This document shows positions 1 to 12,684 of a stretch of DNA of 64,000 nt, in pieces. This DNA is from Fragosphaeria purpurea. Lineage: Eukaryota; Ascomycota; Sordariomycetes; Ophiostomatales; Ophiostomataceae. The stretch lies in the NCBI GenBank assembly GCA_002778095.1, contig PCDL01000016.1:1860001-1924000 (forward strand), given 5' to 3'. A program made the position numbers and the translations under genes. A model generated the notes under the pieces. It did no database searches and was not told the DNA's origin. It worked only from the letters and a program-made list of their open reading frames with translations. Numbering within the stretch: position 1 is the stretch's first letter; the number at the start of each line of letters is the position of its first letter.

Positions 1-3000
1 TCCGCCGGCGCCGCTCCGGCCAACCACCCGAGCGCCAACCATGCCCGGTCCTCGTCCGTGTCGCCCTTGAATGGCAGCGCCGGAAACGACAACAAACCAT
101 CTAGCATCCCCAACAACAACAACAATAATAACAACCGCACCATGAGTGGCAACGCGCCCGCTGTGCCTACGGCGCCCGCTGCCGCCAACGGCAACCGCCC
201 CATCCTCCCTGCGGTGCCCGCTGTCATCAACGGCAGCAACATCGACCACGCCCGCAAAAGCTCCGTGACCATCAGCGCCACCGGGCCCAGCGGCTATATG
301 GGCAATGGCGGCCCTGCAGGCGCCGGCCCCAAGGCTGGTCTGCCCAAGTTTGGCTACGAGTCGCCCGCGGTCGCACACAGCACCCCCTCGCAGAACGTCG
401 CTGCGCCTATTCCGATTCCCGGCCACCATCCGCGGATACCCTCTCCGGCCCATTCGCCGTCTCCCATTCCCCAGCCGTCTGCGAGCGGTGGCCGTCCGCC
501 CACTATTTCGCAAGACGGCGCGCCTATGAAGTTTGGTAGTCTCGGTGGTGATGGCGATGTACGTTTGTTTTTTTTCTTCTCTCTCTTCATTTCTTTTTTT
601 TTCAGCCGCGTTCCAAAGTACACAAATTGACTAGAGATACAGCGCCACATGAAGCACTTGCCGGGAATGGCACAGAACAACTTGCCTGTTGGCGGCCAGT
701 CGCCGCACTTCCGCCGTAGCTCAGCGCATTCGATTCACAGCGACATTGCAAACCATGCCGGCAACCACATCGGGAACCATGCCGGTAATCATGGCCCTCA
801 CAACAACAACAACGGGAACCACAACCACGGGAACCACGGCCACCACGGTGGACCTGGCCCCGCACGTGGTGGCTTCCCGCCGCAGACTGGTCGTGCCCGC
901 GGCTACAACAACAGCCACCAGTTCGCCAACCAGTCCATGGGCTATGGTCCTGGGGGTGGTGGTCCATACCCGCGTGGCCCCTCGGGACAAGGTCGTGGCG
1001 GCATGCCGCCGCAATTCCAACCGCGCGGGATGCAGCCCAACTTTGGCCCGAACTCGCCGCAGGCTGCGCGCGTCAGCCCGGCCATTACGCCCGCGATGCC
1101 CAACAACGGCACGCCGCACATGCAAGCCGCACTTCCGGCAAACTCGCCCGTGGCGCCGGCGTATCTGCAGTACCCGTACCAGAACCCAACTGGTTTCCCG
1201 CCGCCAGTCAACGTAAATACCAACCCTGTTTCTTTCTCGTCAGATAACCCACGCATGAGTGATCGACAGGGCCCGCCGCCTTTCAGCAAAGGTGGCAACA
1301 GGAAAAAGGGTGCGCGCCGTGGTGGTGGTAGTGGTGGTGGTGGCGGTGGTGGCGGTAGTGGGAGACACGTCTCGCACCCAGCGCGCGGCTTTGATCCTGT
1401 TTCGTCCAAGTGTGCAGGCCCGCCCAACCCAAATGAGAGATCTCGTTGTGTCAGCAAGCGTTGGACAGAGGCCGAGGCGTCGAGGGGGCCGACTGAGCCA
1501 ACATTGTCGTTCAACACGACCCCTGGCGCAGATGCCTTGCCTCTGGCAGCAGAGGTCTCCGATTCTGGCCCTTCCCCGGGCTCAATGCAGTCAGGCAACA
1601 CTGCAGACAAGCACCGTGCTACCCCCTTTGTGCAGCAACAGCATGGGCCAGTGCCCGCTTTTCAGCAGCAAGAACAGCACGGACAACAGCACCAACACCA
1701 GCACCAGCACCAACGCGTCGCCAGCCACCGTCCTCTGGACGACCTGTCGCCCGCGAGTGGAAATTTTGATCGGCTGCTAACTGCAAGAAAACAGAATTAC
1801 CCGCCTCAATTTGTGCCGCAGTACGGCTCTCAAGGTATGATGGCGTATCCTGGCTACGGCCAGATGACCCCGTTTATGAACGGCCCGCAGCAGTCCCCGG
1901 GTCCGGCGTACGCTCCGGCCTATGTACCCCCGCAGTTTACCGTTCCGGGCCCGCAGGCTATGTCGCGCAACTCGTCCCAGGCCGCTTCGGAGCGTCCGGG
2001 CTCGAGCACCGGCCAAGTGCAGACTCCCGTGGCTGCGCCGGCGAGCGTTGTCCCCGTGACCTCGGTTGGCGGTTCGCAAAAGGGCGTGCCGTCTGGTGCG
2101 GCTACGCAATTCGGTAAGCCGCGGAATCGTGCTGTCGTCATCAAGAACGACCAGGGCGAGACGGTCGACTTCAAGGCGCTCAAAGCTACGGCGTCGCCTG
2201 GCCCAACGGTGCAAGCCACCTCGCGGACCCCGCCGGTCATTGTTTCCTCGACCCCGACCCCCACCCCACCGCCAAAGTCCGTGACCCCGTCGCATGTCCG
2301 AACTGAGAGCGTTGTTTCTTCCTCCAACACTACGAAGACGGCGGAGCAGCTGCGGATGGAGCAGGTGCGTAACGAGTTCAAGGAGCAGGTCCGGAAGACA
2401 GCCGAGACGACACCCGCGGCGGACGGTGACAAGGCGGAAGAGGAGACTGCTGTGCCAGCTGCCAAGGGCGAAGAAAGCAAGCCCGTGGTAGCTTCGCCTG
2501 CAGCGCCTGTTGCCGCGACCAAAGACGAGAAGAAGGCAGAGGCCGCTCCGAGTACAGAGGTTAGCAAGCCGGCCACACCAGTTGTGGTTGCAACCCCGCC
2601 TTCGAAACCCACCGAGGAGAAGCCTGCGGCAGCCGAGACAAAGCCGGCCGCGCCTGCCGCCGCTGCTGCTCCTGCCGACGAAGAAGACGAAGTGGAGCGC
2701 GCCATCCGTGAGATGGAAGAAGCCGAGGCGAAGCGTGATGCCGAAGAGGCCGCGTATGCTGCCCAGAAGAAGATCCAGGACGAAGAGAAGAAGAAGAAGG
2801 CCGACGCCGAGCGGGCTGCTACTGCGGCTGAGAACGACCGGAAGTTGCGCGAACAAGAGCGCGAAATGGAGCGCCTCGAGGAGGAACGTGAGCGCCAGCG
2901 GAAGCAGAATGAAGCCGCGAGCGCCGCCGGAGGCAAAGTCAAGAGCGTCACTGAGGTGCTTGCCGAGAAGATCTCAGGCATCACGCTGGGCGACCGGAAG

Positions 3001-5245
3001 GAGGCCGCTCCATCCAGCCCCGATGCTCTTGCCAACAAGCTGGGCGACTTGAAGCTGACCGACAAGTCTCGGCCTGCGCTGTCGCCCTCGTCAGAGACGG
3101 CTGCCAAACAGCAGCGCGCAAAGCCTTCGGCCTTGAACCTGACGCCGCTCAACACCAAGTCGGTTGAGCCGCCCCAGCCGAGCGCTGCGCTCCAGTCGCT
3201 CAAGACGGCTCGCTTCCTGCGCGACCCCGCGTCCATCATGTACCCCAAGGGCATCCAGTCGCCGAACCCGGCTTTGAACCCGGCCGTGAACAAAAAGGGC
3301 AACTTCAAATACGACACCGGCTTCCTTCTTCAGTTTAAGGACGTCTTTGTCGAGAAGCCGTCCCTGGATTTCGACCAACAAGTGAAGCAGCTGATTGGTG
3401 ACGGCGATGGCTCTACGCGCTCGGGGGCCCGGACCCCTGCAGGCGCCAGCAGCGTGCGCCAAAACTCGCGCAACAACGTCGGCGCCGCTTTCAGCCAGGC
3501 GCCCATGGGGTCGTTCAACTCGAAGCCGTTGCCTCCTGGTACTACCTCGGAGCAGCGCTTCGCTATGTCGAGCGGCGCGATGCCGCGGCCCGCCGTGGCT
3601 GGTGGCATGCCGCCGTTTGGCCGCCCGGGCGGTGGGTTCCCGGGTCCGAGCCCCATGACACGCACGCCGTCCTCCAGCATGGGCGGTGGCATGCCCAACT
3701 CGCCTCGCCAGGGCAGCCGCTCTACGCGTGGTAACAGCCGACGGGACATCACGTCCAAGGTGGAGGCCCAGGCTGCTAAGTCCATGCCTTTGACTCAAGG
3801 CCTCGACGTGAAGCCCATTACGGTTTCGGCAACGGGCTGGAAGCCCAGCGTTCTCGCTGGCCGTTCTGCTGCCCAGAACCCCACCCCTGGCACCAACCTG
3901 ATGGACCCTGCCACCGTGCAGCGGAAGGTGAAGGCGGCGCTGAACAAGATGACTCCCGAGAAGTTTGACAAGATTGCCGACCAGATTCTGGCCATTGCGA
4001 TGCAGTCCAAAGACGAGGAGGACGGCCGCACGCTGCGCCAAGTCATCCAGCTGACCTTTGAAAAGGCCACGGATGAGGCGCACTGGGCCTCAATGTACGC
4101 TCGGTTCTGCAAGCACATGCTGGACATGATGAGCAAGGACATTCGCGACACCACTATCAAGGACAAGAAGGGCGACGTTATCAGCGGCGGCACCTTGTTC
4201 CGCAAGTACCTGCTCAACCGGTGCCAGGAGGAGTTTGAGCGCGGCTGGAAAGTGGATCTGCCTCAGCCGAAGGAGGGCGAGTCGAAGGAGACGGCGATGC
4301 TCTCCGACGAGTACTACGTGGCGGCGGCTGCGAAGCGGCGCGGCCTGGGTCTCGTACAGTTCATCGGTGAGCTGTACAAGCTGGGCATGCTGACGGAGCG
4401 CATTATGCACGAGTGCGTGCGCAAGTTGGTGGATTACGAGACGACCCCCGACGAGGCCGAGATCGAGTCCCTGTCCAAGCTGTTGCGCACGGTCGGCGCC
4501 AACCTGGACAGCACCGAGAAGGGCCGCCCCATGATGGACGCTTACTTTGTGCGCATCAAGAACATTATCGACATTCCGGATCTGCCAAGCCGTCTAAAGT
4601 TCATGTTGATGGATATTGTCGACCTGCGTGCCCGCAACTGGATTTCCAACGAGGTCAACAAGGGGCCCAAGACGCTCGAGGAAGTGCGGCAGGAGGCCGA
4701 GGCCGCGGCCGCTCAAAAGGCCGCCGAGGCAGCACGCAGCAACAGCCAGCGCGGACCAGGCGGCGGCCGTCCTGGCATGGGCCGCGACTCGCGCCAGTTT
4801 TCGTACAATCAGCCGCCGCCAAACCAGGTGGGCATGGATGACCTGCGGCGTCTCAAGGGCTCCGCCAGCCGCATCGCCAGTTCCGGCTTGACGACGCTGG
4901 GCCCTACGTCCATGTTTGCCTCCCGGAGCAACAGCGGCCGGCGAAACGGCCCTGGTGGCTCGTTTGGCCGACCGGGCGACGATTCTGGTCCAGCGTCGCG
5001 GACGGGCACGCCTCCGACGCGCTCCGATTCGAACTCCGTCTCGCACTCGAACGCTTTTGAGTACGCTTGATCTCTTTGTTTTGTCTTGTTCCAATGCTTT
5101 TTGGTCCAATTGCTAACGTGCGGGTTTTTCCTTTCTTAACAGAGCTCTCGCCAATGTGGATACGGAAACCCCGACGTCACCTCCTTCGACAGCCGCTTCG
5201 CCTGCCCTGGCCAAGTCGAAATTGGAGAAGACCAGCACCAAATAA
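1..5245 (+). CDS. tif4631: Translation initiation factor eIF4G (5' partial)
   Basis: Scaffold of the cap-binding complex eIF4F: it bridges cap-bound eIF4E, eIF4A and poly(A)-binding protein to recruit the 43S ribosome. Exons in the window are 1-558, 643-5060 and 5143-5245 (about 1,692 residues visible); the gene starts upstream. The N-terminal half is low-complexity, rich in Asn, Gly, Pro and Gln/His. A Lys/Glu-rich coiled coil lies near 2690-2930. The eIF4E-binding consensus YxxxxLphi is present as YDTGFLL at 3310-3330. The MIF4G HEAT-repeat domain covers about 3910-4660 and begins near MTPEKFDKIADQ. The last intron (5061-5142, branch TGCTAAC) must be removed to avoid the early TGA at 5068 and restore the C-terminus ending LEKTSTK. 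The first intron acceptor could be 636 or 642; both keep frame and I prefer the CAG at 642. Identification is secure; the N-terminal splice detail is less so. Confidence 0.95.
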
Positions 5246-6970
5246 ACGCGGCCGAAATGGAGGAGTCGCCCATTCTTTCTCTCTCGAACTCAAGTTTTAC
5301 CCTTTTTAATGCCGCTTTTATTTTTCCAACCTATTTCTCCCATAACAACCATCCGTTTTCCACATGAGTGTCTCTGCATTCATCGTTCTATGCATAGACC
5401 GGCGAGGGTTTTCATTGCTTTTTTTGTTGTTGCTTGTTCCCATCTGGCTTTTATTATTGCGCGCGCGCGCTTTTTGCTTTGCATACACGGGGTTCTCAAA
5501 AAGTGTGCCTAAAAGTTGCCTTTCTGCATGATACCTCCCAGGATTATTTTCCCTTCATTTGTCACCCGTTTTAGACAACACCATATTTGGGCTTTCCCGC
5601 TGTTGCCGCTTCGTCCTTTCTTTTCTTTATTTCTTGCGTTGGTTTTCGTGTGTGTGTTTTTTGAGAGAAGAGAGACAAAGAAGACTGAGGCGGAGACTAG
5701 ATGGCGGTTTCCATGCTTTTTACAGGAAGAAAGGGTCTTTTTTCCCCCTTGTCTTCGTCTGTTTGTACTTTGTTTTATTGTAAAGCCTTTTCTACATGGT
5801 AATTTTGTTGCTTTCTTTTGCTGCTCTTCCGCCTTTTCTTCTTTTTTTGATCGCAGCATGTGAAGACTGCCTTTTCTCAACCCTTACTCCAGGTGCTTTT
5901 TGTTTCTTTCTCTGTTCTTCATCCTTTCTGCACGATCCGAATTATACGTGCAGAGTGTGGGAGGTCATGAGTGAACAGAGGGAACGTCGCCAGGGTTATT
6001 CCGGTTGATTGCCCTTTTTAATCTTTTTATTCCGATTTTTATTTTTTTTTTTTTATTTTACTTTTTTAGACTTTCTTCATTCATCCTTCCTCCATTTTTG
6101 TGTGTGTGTTTTTTTTTTTTTTTTTTTTTTTTTTTGCTCTTTTTACCTGCTTGTTGTTAAGAAGGAAGGGAGGAAAGTAACAAAAGGGGAGAGGCCACAG
6201 CAAAAGGAGGACAACTATGGTGGACAGGCAAAAAGTGAAGGACTTGCTGAAAAAGAAGAAAAAAAGGAGGTCGGCCGGTCGCCAACGGTTCGTCCTTTTT
6301 TGTTTTTCTTCGTCTTCATGCGTTTTCTCCCCCTTCTCCCGCCTTCTTCCAGAAAAGACGAGGTTTTGCAGGCAGAAAATTGGCAGAGAAAATGTGGTTT
6401 TTCTTTTTCCATCAGGGGGGAGGTCGGTCTTCTTTTTTCACCTAGCTTTTTTTTGTACAATCAACAAAGTTTCTGCGATGTTCCTGTGCCCCCTTTTTTC
6501 GTCCCCCGTGCGTTGTAAACAAACAAACCGACCGACAACATTTCCTGTTGTTCAGGTTGCCCGTGCCAGTCGAAGGTGGTGTCCTACCAGACATGGCGGA
6601 AAACCGTGATGTACCCGAGGGCGCGTGGCAAAATCACAGAGCTCCCACCCGTACATCCATCAACAAAGGAGCCTTGCACAGCACACATCCGGGTGTTTCG
6701 TTGAAAAAACATGTATTCAAACGTCGTGCTTTGCGGGGGCGCATGAAAGTGAACGAAGCTGAAACCAAAAAAAAGAATAAACACGATGAGATGAAAGTGA
6801 AACCGGTCCCCCCTGAATGCACGCCAAAACGAGTCCGCATCGAAAGGAATAAAAAAATAAAATGAAATAAAACACTGAAGCTAAAGCGCAAGGTCGTCCC
6901 ATCAAGGTCAAAAGCAACACAAAACCAAACGGATGCAAGGTGAGACCGCCCTCTCCTCCCTCATCCTTTT
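5246..6970. other. Convergent intergenic spacer eIF4G / pol1
   Basis: This 1.7-kb stretch lies between two converging genes and should hold both 3' UTRs. It is very T-rich on the + strand, with a (GC)6 run at 5459-5470 and a 27-T run at 6109-6135. Open frames here are short, rich in Phe, Lys or Ser, and resemble no family I know, so I call no gene. Confidence 0.7.
6109..6135. repeat. 27-nt poly(T) tract
   Basis: Uninterrupted run of 27 T residues directly after a short GT repeat (6100-6108), in the convergent spacer. Such homopolymers vary in length between isolates and are prone to sequencing error. Confidence 0.9.
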
Positions 6971-9900
6971 TCACTTCTTCACCCCAAACGACAACCCGCC
7001 GCCGCCGCCGCCGCTGCTCGCGGCAAACCCCAGCTTCGCAAACAGCGTGTCCATCGCCACCCACCGCCGCCCGCACTTGTCCAGGTACCGCTCCACCGTC
7101 GCCTTGACCGTGCCGAACCGCACGCGGTTGTGCTCCGCCAGCGCCAGCACGCGTTCGCGGTCGTCGTCGTTGTCGGTGGCCACCGCAGCCGGCCCGTCCG
7201 CCTGGACGGCCTGCCGCGCCTTGTCCACATCAAACAGGCCCGCAAAGTACACCAGCTGGTTGTACACGTCGCGCTCGCCCACCTCGTAGCGCATGCGGCC
7301 GAGGCAGCCGCGCGCCAGGCCCCGCGCGCCCAGGCACCGCGTGCCGTAGACGCTCATCTGGCGGGTGCGCTGCCCGCAGGCCGCGTCGTCGCACACGAGC
7401 CAGCCCTCGTAGTAGCGCGCCGTGGCCCGGCGCACGGCGTGGTCGACCTGGGCGACGACGGACAGCGTCGACAGCGTGGCGCCGCACTGGCCGCAGGCGA
7501 TGCCGGCGGGTGTCACGGTGGGCGACGGCGTGGTAGGTGATGCGGCCGACGCGCCCGAGCCGCCGCCTTCGGTTGGAGGCGTCGTTGTGGTTGTCGTGCT
7601 CTCCGCCACAGCCGCCGACGCTCCTGCTGATGCGGCTCCTGCTCCTGCTGCTGCTGCTGGCGCCGGCGCCGGCGCTGCGTCTTTCGGCGCCAACAACCCC
7701 TCAAACACCCCCGTGGCTTTGCACGCGCGGCACCGCAGCTGCAGCCGCGCGCAGTCGCGGAAGCGTACGGCGTCGGGGATCTGCGTCTCGAGCGGGTAGA
7801 TGTCCAGCGCGTCGCTGGTGCCGCTGCCGTTGCCAGCACCGCCGCCCGACGACCCGTTGCCATTCTGCGCGGCGTACCGCCGCACGTCCAGGCCCAAGTT
7901 CTCGGCCAGCTGCGCCGTCGACGTGCCCTCGATATTGGCGCACAGCCGCTCCACGGGCGGGAAGATCTGCTTGCCGAGGTACCACTCGACGTCGGGCGCG
8001 AGGCCGGCTTCCTTCTTCAGCAGGTCGCCGGGGCTGTAGGCGCGTTTCGGCGCCGGGTCCGACGCGGGCGCGTTGGCGCCCGTCGCGATGATGTAGCTGA
8101 CGACGTCGCCCTTGCGGACGCGCTTGCCGCGCGCCAGGTCGCGCAGCGCCACCTGCACCTGCGGCATGGTGTCGCCGTTGGGGTAGTCGGTGGGTTCCTT
8201 GCCGAGCTGCGTGTAGATGATGTACTTGTTGACGGGGATGCCGGTCGCCGGGGTGAGGTCGCCGCCGCGCATCGTGGCGGCCGTCTCGCGCAGGTATTCG
8301 TGGATGCGGGCCACCGACCGCTCGGTCTCGTCGCCCGACAAGATCTCGTGGAGGATGCGCGTCGACATCTCCTTGGAGAGGGCGCAGTACTCGCGGCGCC
8401 GCATGTCGAGGCCCTTGACTTCCATCTTCTCGACGTACGCGTCGCCGGCCTCGATCATGTTGATGGCCGCGTACTTCTTCTTGGCCTGCAGCAGGATGCG
8501 CCGGAAGATGTTGTCAATGTCAATCTCCAGCAGACGGTAGCGCTCGTTGACGGCACGCTTGAACTCCTGGCCGACGCGCAGCGCGTCGGCCACGTTGTCC
8601 ACGTTGGCGTTGATCATGACGGAGTCGGTGTCGCCGTAGATGACCTGCAGCGACTTGCTCTCGGCCAGCTCCTTGGTGCTCCGCAAGATCTCGCGACCCT
8701 TGTAGGTGACGAGGACGGCGAGGGGGCGCGCGTAGAAGCGCGACCGCGTGTAGCCTAGGCAGCCGTACATGGAGTTGGCCGTTAGCTTGAGCGCCAGCTG
8801 CTTGATGTCCCACGTGGCCAGCTGCTCGGGCGTCGCCTTCTTGTCTTTCATCAGACTCTTGACCTGCCGGCGGCGCGACACCAGCCCCGCGATGAGCTTG
8901 GGCAGAATGCCCCGTTCTTGCTCCTTGGGCACTTCGGGCACAATGTCTTCGTCCTCGTCCGACCGCTGTGATTGCGGCGTTAGCATGCAACTGGAAGGAA
9001 TGAGACTAGTTAAGTGAACATGAAACAAGAAAAATGAAGAGACTGACTATAGACGACCGTTCGACGGTTGTGAAGCAAATGTTGAATTCTTGGATAATGG
9101 ACGGATACAGCGAGTTGAAGTCCATGACGAGGACGAACTTGTCGTACAGACCGCGCTCGGGCTCAAAGACGAGACCGCCCTTGTACTTGTCCTTTTTCTT
9201 GGTCTCGCCGCCGGCTTCGTTCTCGTTGTCTTCGTCCTCCGGCCGCGCGCGGCCCCGAAACGTTTGTTTGTCGGGGCAGATGTACTTGTTGCGGTGGAAC
9301 TCGTGCAGCAGGATGTACTCGTTCCGCTCGGCGCGGGTGCCGGTGAGGGTGCGGGCCCAGGAGTTGCCGGCCAAGTTTGTGAGGATCTTGGTCAGGGGCA
9401 GAATCTGCACCCGCAGCGCCAGGGCCGCGATAAAGTACGTGTCGGCCTCAATGTGGGCGACGTAGTCCAACAAGCCGCTGGCCGTTTTGGCCCACGTTTT
9501 GAGCGCCGCGTCGTTGTCGACGTCGCGCCGCTGGTTCTCGCCGCCGCCAGCGAGGTACAAATTGCACATCTCGGTCAGCGTCCACGATTGGCACTTAGCC
9601 ATCACGGACCGGCCGGCGTCGTTGGCCAGATCGCACAGCAAGCGGCCCGAGAGAACCTGGCGTTCGGCGAACACGTTGCCGCCCGTGCGACCGATGGCGC
9701 CGGGCCACATTTGGCGCCGGAGGCGGCCCAGGCGCGACCACTGCGGCGTCTTGCACGTGCGCAACCGATCCAGGAGAACGCTGTAGTCCATGCCCTCCAG
9801 CTGGTGGCCGACGATCACGTCCGGGTCGACGAGGGCCACCTGTGCCAAGAAGAAGGCCAGGATTTCGGCCTCCTGATGGACGGCACGCACGAAGCCGCGA

Positions 9901-12124
9901 TGGCGCGTCTTGTCGCGGGCGAGGGTTTCAAACCCAACGGGGAAGGAAGACGAGCCGTTGGGGCGGATGGCCGTGAACGTCCGGCACGGGAGCTTCTCGG
10001 CCGGCCGGGTGTCGGTCAGGTTGACGTTCTCGTAGATGCGGGCGCTGATGGCGAGAATTTGCTGCTTCTTGGTCGCCGCATCGTAGACCGTGCGCATGGC
10101 GAGGCTCATGAGCGTCAGCGGCGGTGCCTCGGGTGCGATGTTCTCGTTGAGAACGGACACCATGTTCGGATGCTCCACGAGAACCTCGAGCTTGCAGTGG
10201 GAAGCATTCTTCAGGGCGTCAAAATTGCCGTCCTCGATCTTGAGCCAGCAGGGGCCCATGACGTTCTTCCACAGCACGAACTGCTCGAAGAGAGCGGTGC
10301 GCGTGCCGAAGACGTGCGAATACGTCTCACCGCTGCTTTGGCCAACCTCCGGTGCTACGTCAATTAGCTCGTGAACAAGATATATGAGGGCAAAATGCAA
10401 AACCCAAAAAGCAAGGAACTGGAAAGGAAGAACACACATGTGTACGGGTACAACAGCTTCAGGTACCGGCCCTCCTTGGGGACGTCGGGCAGCTCAAACG
10501 CGTAGTGGCGCGAGCACACCTTTGTCTTGTGCTGCTGCACTTTGAGCTTGGTCATGAGCTCGTCCACCTCGCTGTAGACGTCGGCCATGCCGACCTCTTC
10601 CTCGGACGCGTCGGTGCCGTTCCGAAAACGGGTCTTGCGCGGCAAGAAGTACAGTTTCCGCATGATGTTGTCAATCTTGACGAAGCAGCTGACGTGCTTT
10701 TTCGTCGTCTTGTTGAAGACCTTGCCGAACAAACACAAGCTGCCCTGGGTCTCGGTGTAGTCGGTCCAGAAGAAGTGGAGGCTGCCGTCCTCCTCGACGG
10801 CCTCTTTGTAGTTGATCTTGCCGCTGTAGCCCGCCGTCTCGGGTTGCGGACTGCTCACCACGTTGAGCCTCGCATTGAGATTGGTCCACGCGGACGTGTC
10901 AACGACCTCCTCTGCGGGTGCGGCTTTGACGGGCGAGGAACTGGTGGGCGACGGGTAGGGCGCAGGCGCCTTGAGCGGCTTTTTGACGGGCCGTGCGGCA
11001 GTCAGGTTGACGCTCGCAGCATGCACGGCACCGGCGTGAGCAACCTCCATCATGGCGTCAGCGTCGTCGTCGTCGTCGTCGTCGTCGTTATTGTCCCCGT
11101 CCCGTTTTCTGCTCTTGCCGCTTAGGCTGTGGATGTTGGTGCCGTCTTCTTCCTCCACTTTCACCGTCGCCGCCACCGCCGCCTTCTGGCCCGGTTGCGC
11201 TTTGCGGCTCGCCACGCGCACCGTGGGCGACGACGGCATGGGGTCGTCGCTCATGGGCACGTCGTCGCTGGCTGGGACGGCAGGGACATCCTGCGCCGCA
11301 GCCAGAAAGTCCGCGTCGTCGTCGTCGTTGTCGCCGCCAAAGAAGTCATCGCCAGCCGGCGTCGGCGGAGCCCGGACGTCGGCAAACTTGACTTTCTTGG
11401 CTGCCGGCTGCCGCGTGTCGGCCACAGGAGACAGGTCCCGCGTCTTGTTCCGTTGCTCGGCCGACCGCTTCCGCTGGGGCAGTGGTATCCGCGGAAGAAC
11501 GGACGAGATGTTTGCGTCGACTTCGTCGAGCAGGCCGGACAAGAACTTGTCGTCGTCCTCCGTCTTGATGATCTAGTTTGTTTCTGTCAGAAACGATGGC
11601 CAGAGAAGACAAAAAGAGAGAAGGCCGCGTCCCGAGACGGCAAACGCACCTTGGATTTTGGCTGCGCCTTGGCTGCGCCTTTCGTGAAGTACTCGGCAAT
11701 GTTGCGGTCCGTGGCCTCCCGGTCCGCCTGGTCGTCGCTGCGGGCTTTCTTGGCTATACGAAGCCATGTATTAGAACGACAGTAACAGCATCCACGCATG
11801 TACGACACGACAGAAAAAAAGGCACTCACAAGTCTTCTGGTCCTTCGTCCGCGTCACCCGGTCGTCTTCGCTGTCCGACTCGTACACGTGGGCACGGTCC
11901 CACTCCTCGCGGCCGTCGTCGGCGTAGCCCTCGCCATGGTCGTCGACGACGAAGTCGTCCTGGTTCAGGCGCGCGCGCACAATCTTCTTGTACTGGTTCT
12001 CGTCGACCTCTTCGTAGAGATTGTCGGTGTCTTCGACCCCGTACGACTTGAAGGCCGTCTTGCCGGACTCCCGCAGAGCCCGGAACTTGTCGAACTTGGA
12101 CCGGCGGCCGGCGACTCTCGACAT
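6971..12124 (-). CDS. pol1: DNA polymerase alpha catalytic subunit
   Basis: Catalytic subunit of DNA polymerase alpha-primase, which extends RNA primers at replication origins and on the lagging strand. Five exons on the minus strand: 12124-11830, 11753-11650, 11572-10438, 10354-9048 and 8965-6971; the sum is in frame and gives about 1,611 residues. The start is the ATG at 12124, opening MSRVAGRRSKFDKF as in the pol-alpha N-terminal domain. Then come an acidic disordered segment, the inactive exonuclease fold, family-B motif A DFNSLYPSII (about 9105-9135) and motif C YGDTDS (about 8620-8640). Two C-terminal cysteine modules follow (CRAC and CGQC; then C-x4-C-x11-C-x8-C). The last intron uses a perfect TGCTAAC branch with acceptor CACAG at 8966-8970. 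The protein is longer than the roughly 1,470 residues usual in yeasts, partly from a low-complexity insertion inside the first cysteine module. The upstream ACGCG cluster suggests G1/S control. Confidence 0.95.
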
Positions 12125-12684
12125 GATGACGGTGATCAAGATGAAGAAGAAAAGAAAAAGAGAAAAGAGAAAAAAAATGGCAGCAAAAGGAAAAAACCTC
12201 AGAATTGGAAGAAAAGAAAAGCAAACCGTCTCGAACGCGATGTTGGACGTGTCGCTATGCCGGGCCTCGACGCATTGCTGGAGAACGAGAAAGAAGAAAA
12301 TGAAAAATAAAATAAGAAGGAAAGTCGAAACAAAACGCAGAATGCGGCCGGCAACAACAAACGCTTGTCGAGAAGCAAGTGTTTCCAATGCACTGGTTGG
12401 GGCAATAGAGGCCAAAGGAACCCCGTAAGTGCTATAAAGCCCTCTAAATTGTGACGCGTTAGAACGCGTCCCGCCAGAAGACGCGGACAGGACGCGCTAC
12501 TGGGACGCGGCGGCAAGTCCGTGTTTGTGTTAAGCGCACTGTATGCGGTGCCTTCATTCTTATCGCGATAAGAGAAAAAGAGCAAATTATACAAACAAAA
12601 ATACGAACGATGTTTTTCGCTTGCTTCTCTCTCCCCCTCACGTCAAAGCCAACACCCGCTCCCGAGCCCAATCTTGTCCTGGCA
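12125..12684. other. Divergent promoter region pol1 / PPR gene
   Basis: This 560-bp spacer separates the ATGs of pol1 (-) and the PPR gene (+). It contains the ACGCG cluster at 12454-12510 and a TATA-like CTATAAAG at 12432-12439. The side nearer pol1 is A-rich on the + strand, so the pol1 leader would be pyrimidine-rich. Confidence 0.7.
12454..12510. promoter_or_regulatory. MCB-like (MluI cell-cycle box) cluster
   Basis: Two full ACGCGT palindromes (12454-12459 and 12464-12469) are followed by ACGCGG (12481), ACGCGC (12492) and ACGCGG (12505): five ACGCG cores in 57 bp. ACGCGT is the known binding site of the yeast MBF factor (Mbp1/Swi6), which drives DNA-replication genes at G1/S. The cluster lies about 330-390 bp upstream of the pol1 start codon and 175-230 bp upstream of the PPR start. 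The function here is inferred from the motif and the gene it precedes. Confidence 0.6.

Noticed and set aside
1920..3317. 465-codon - strand frame over eIF4G
   Set aside because: Ser-rich shadow of the eIF4G coding sequence.
5315..6865. Several 100-170 codon frames in the eIF4G/pol1 spacer
   Set aside because: They are rich in Phe, Ser, Lys and Arg because of T- and A-runs, and show no domain or splice-supported structure.
9090..10367. 425-codon + strand frame over pol1
   Set aside because: Antisense shadow of the polymerase exon; no domain seen.
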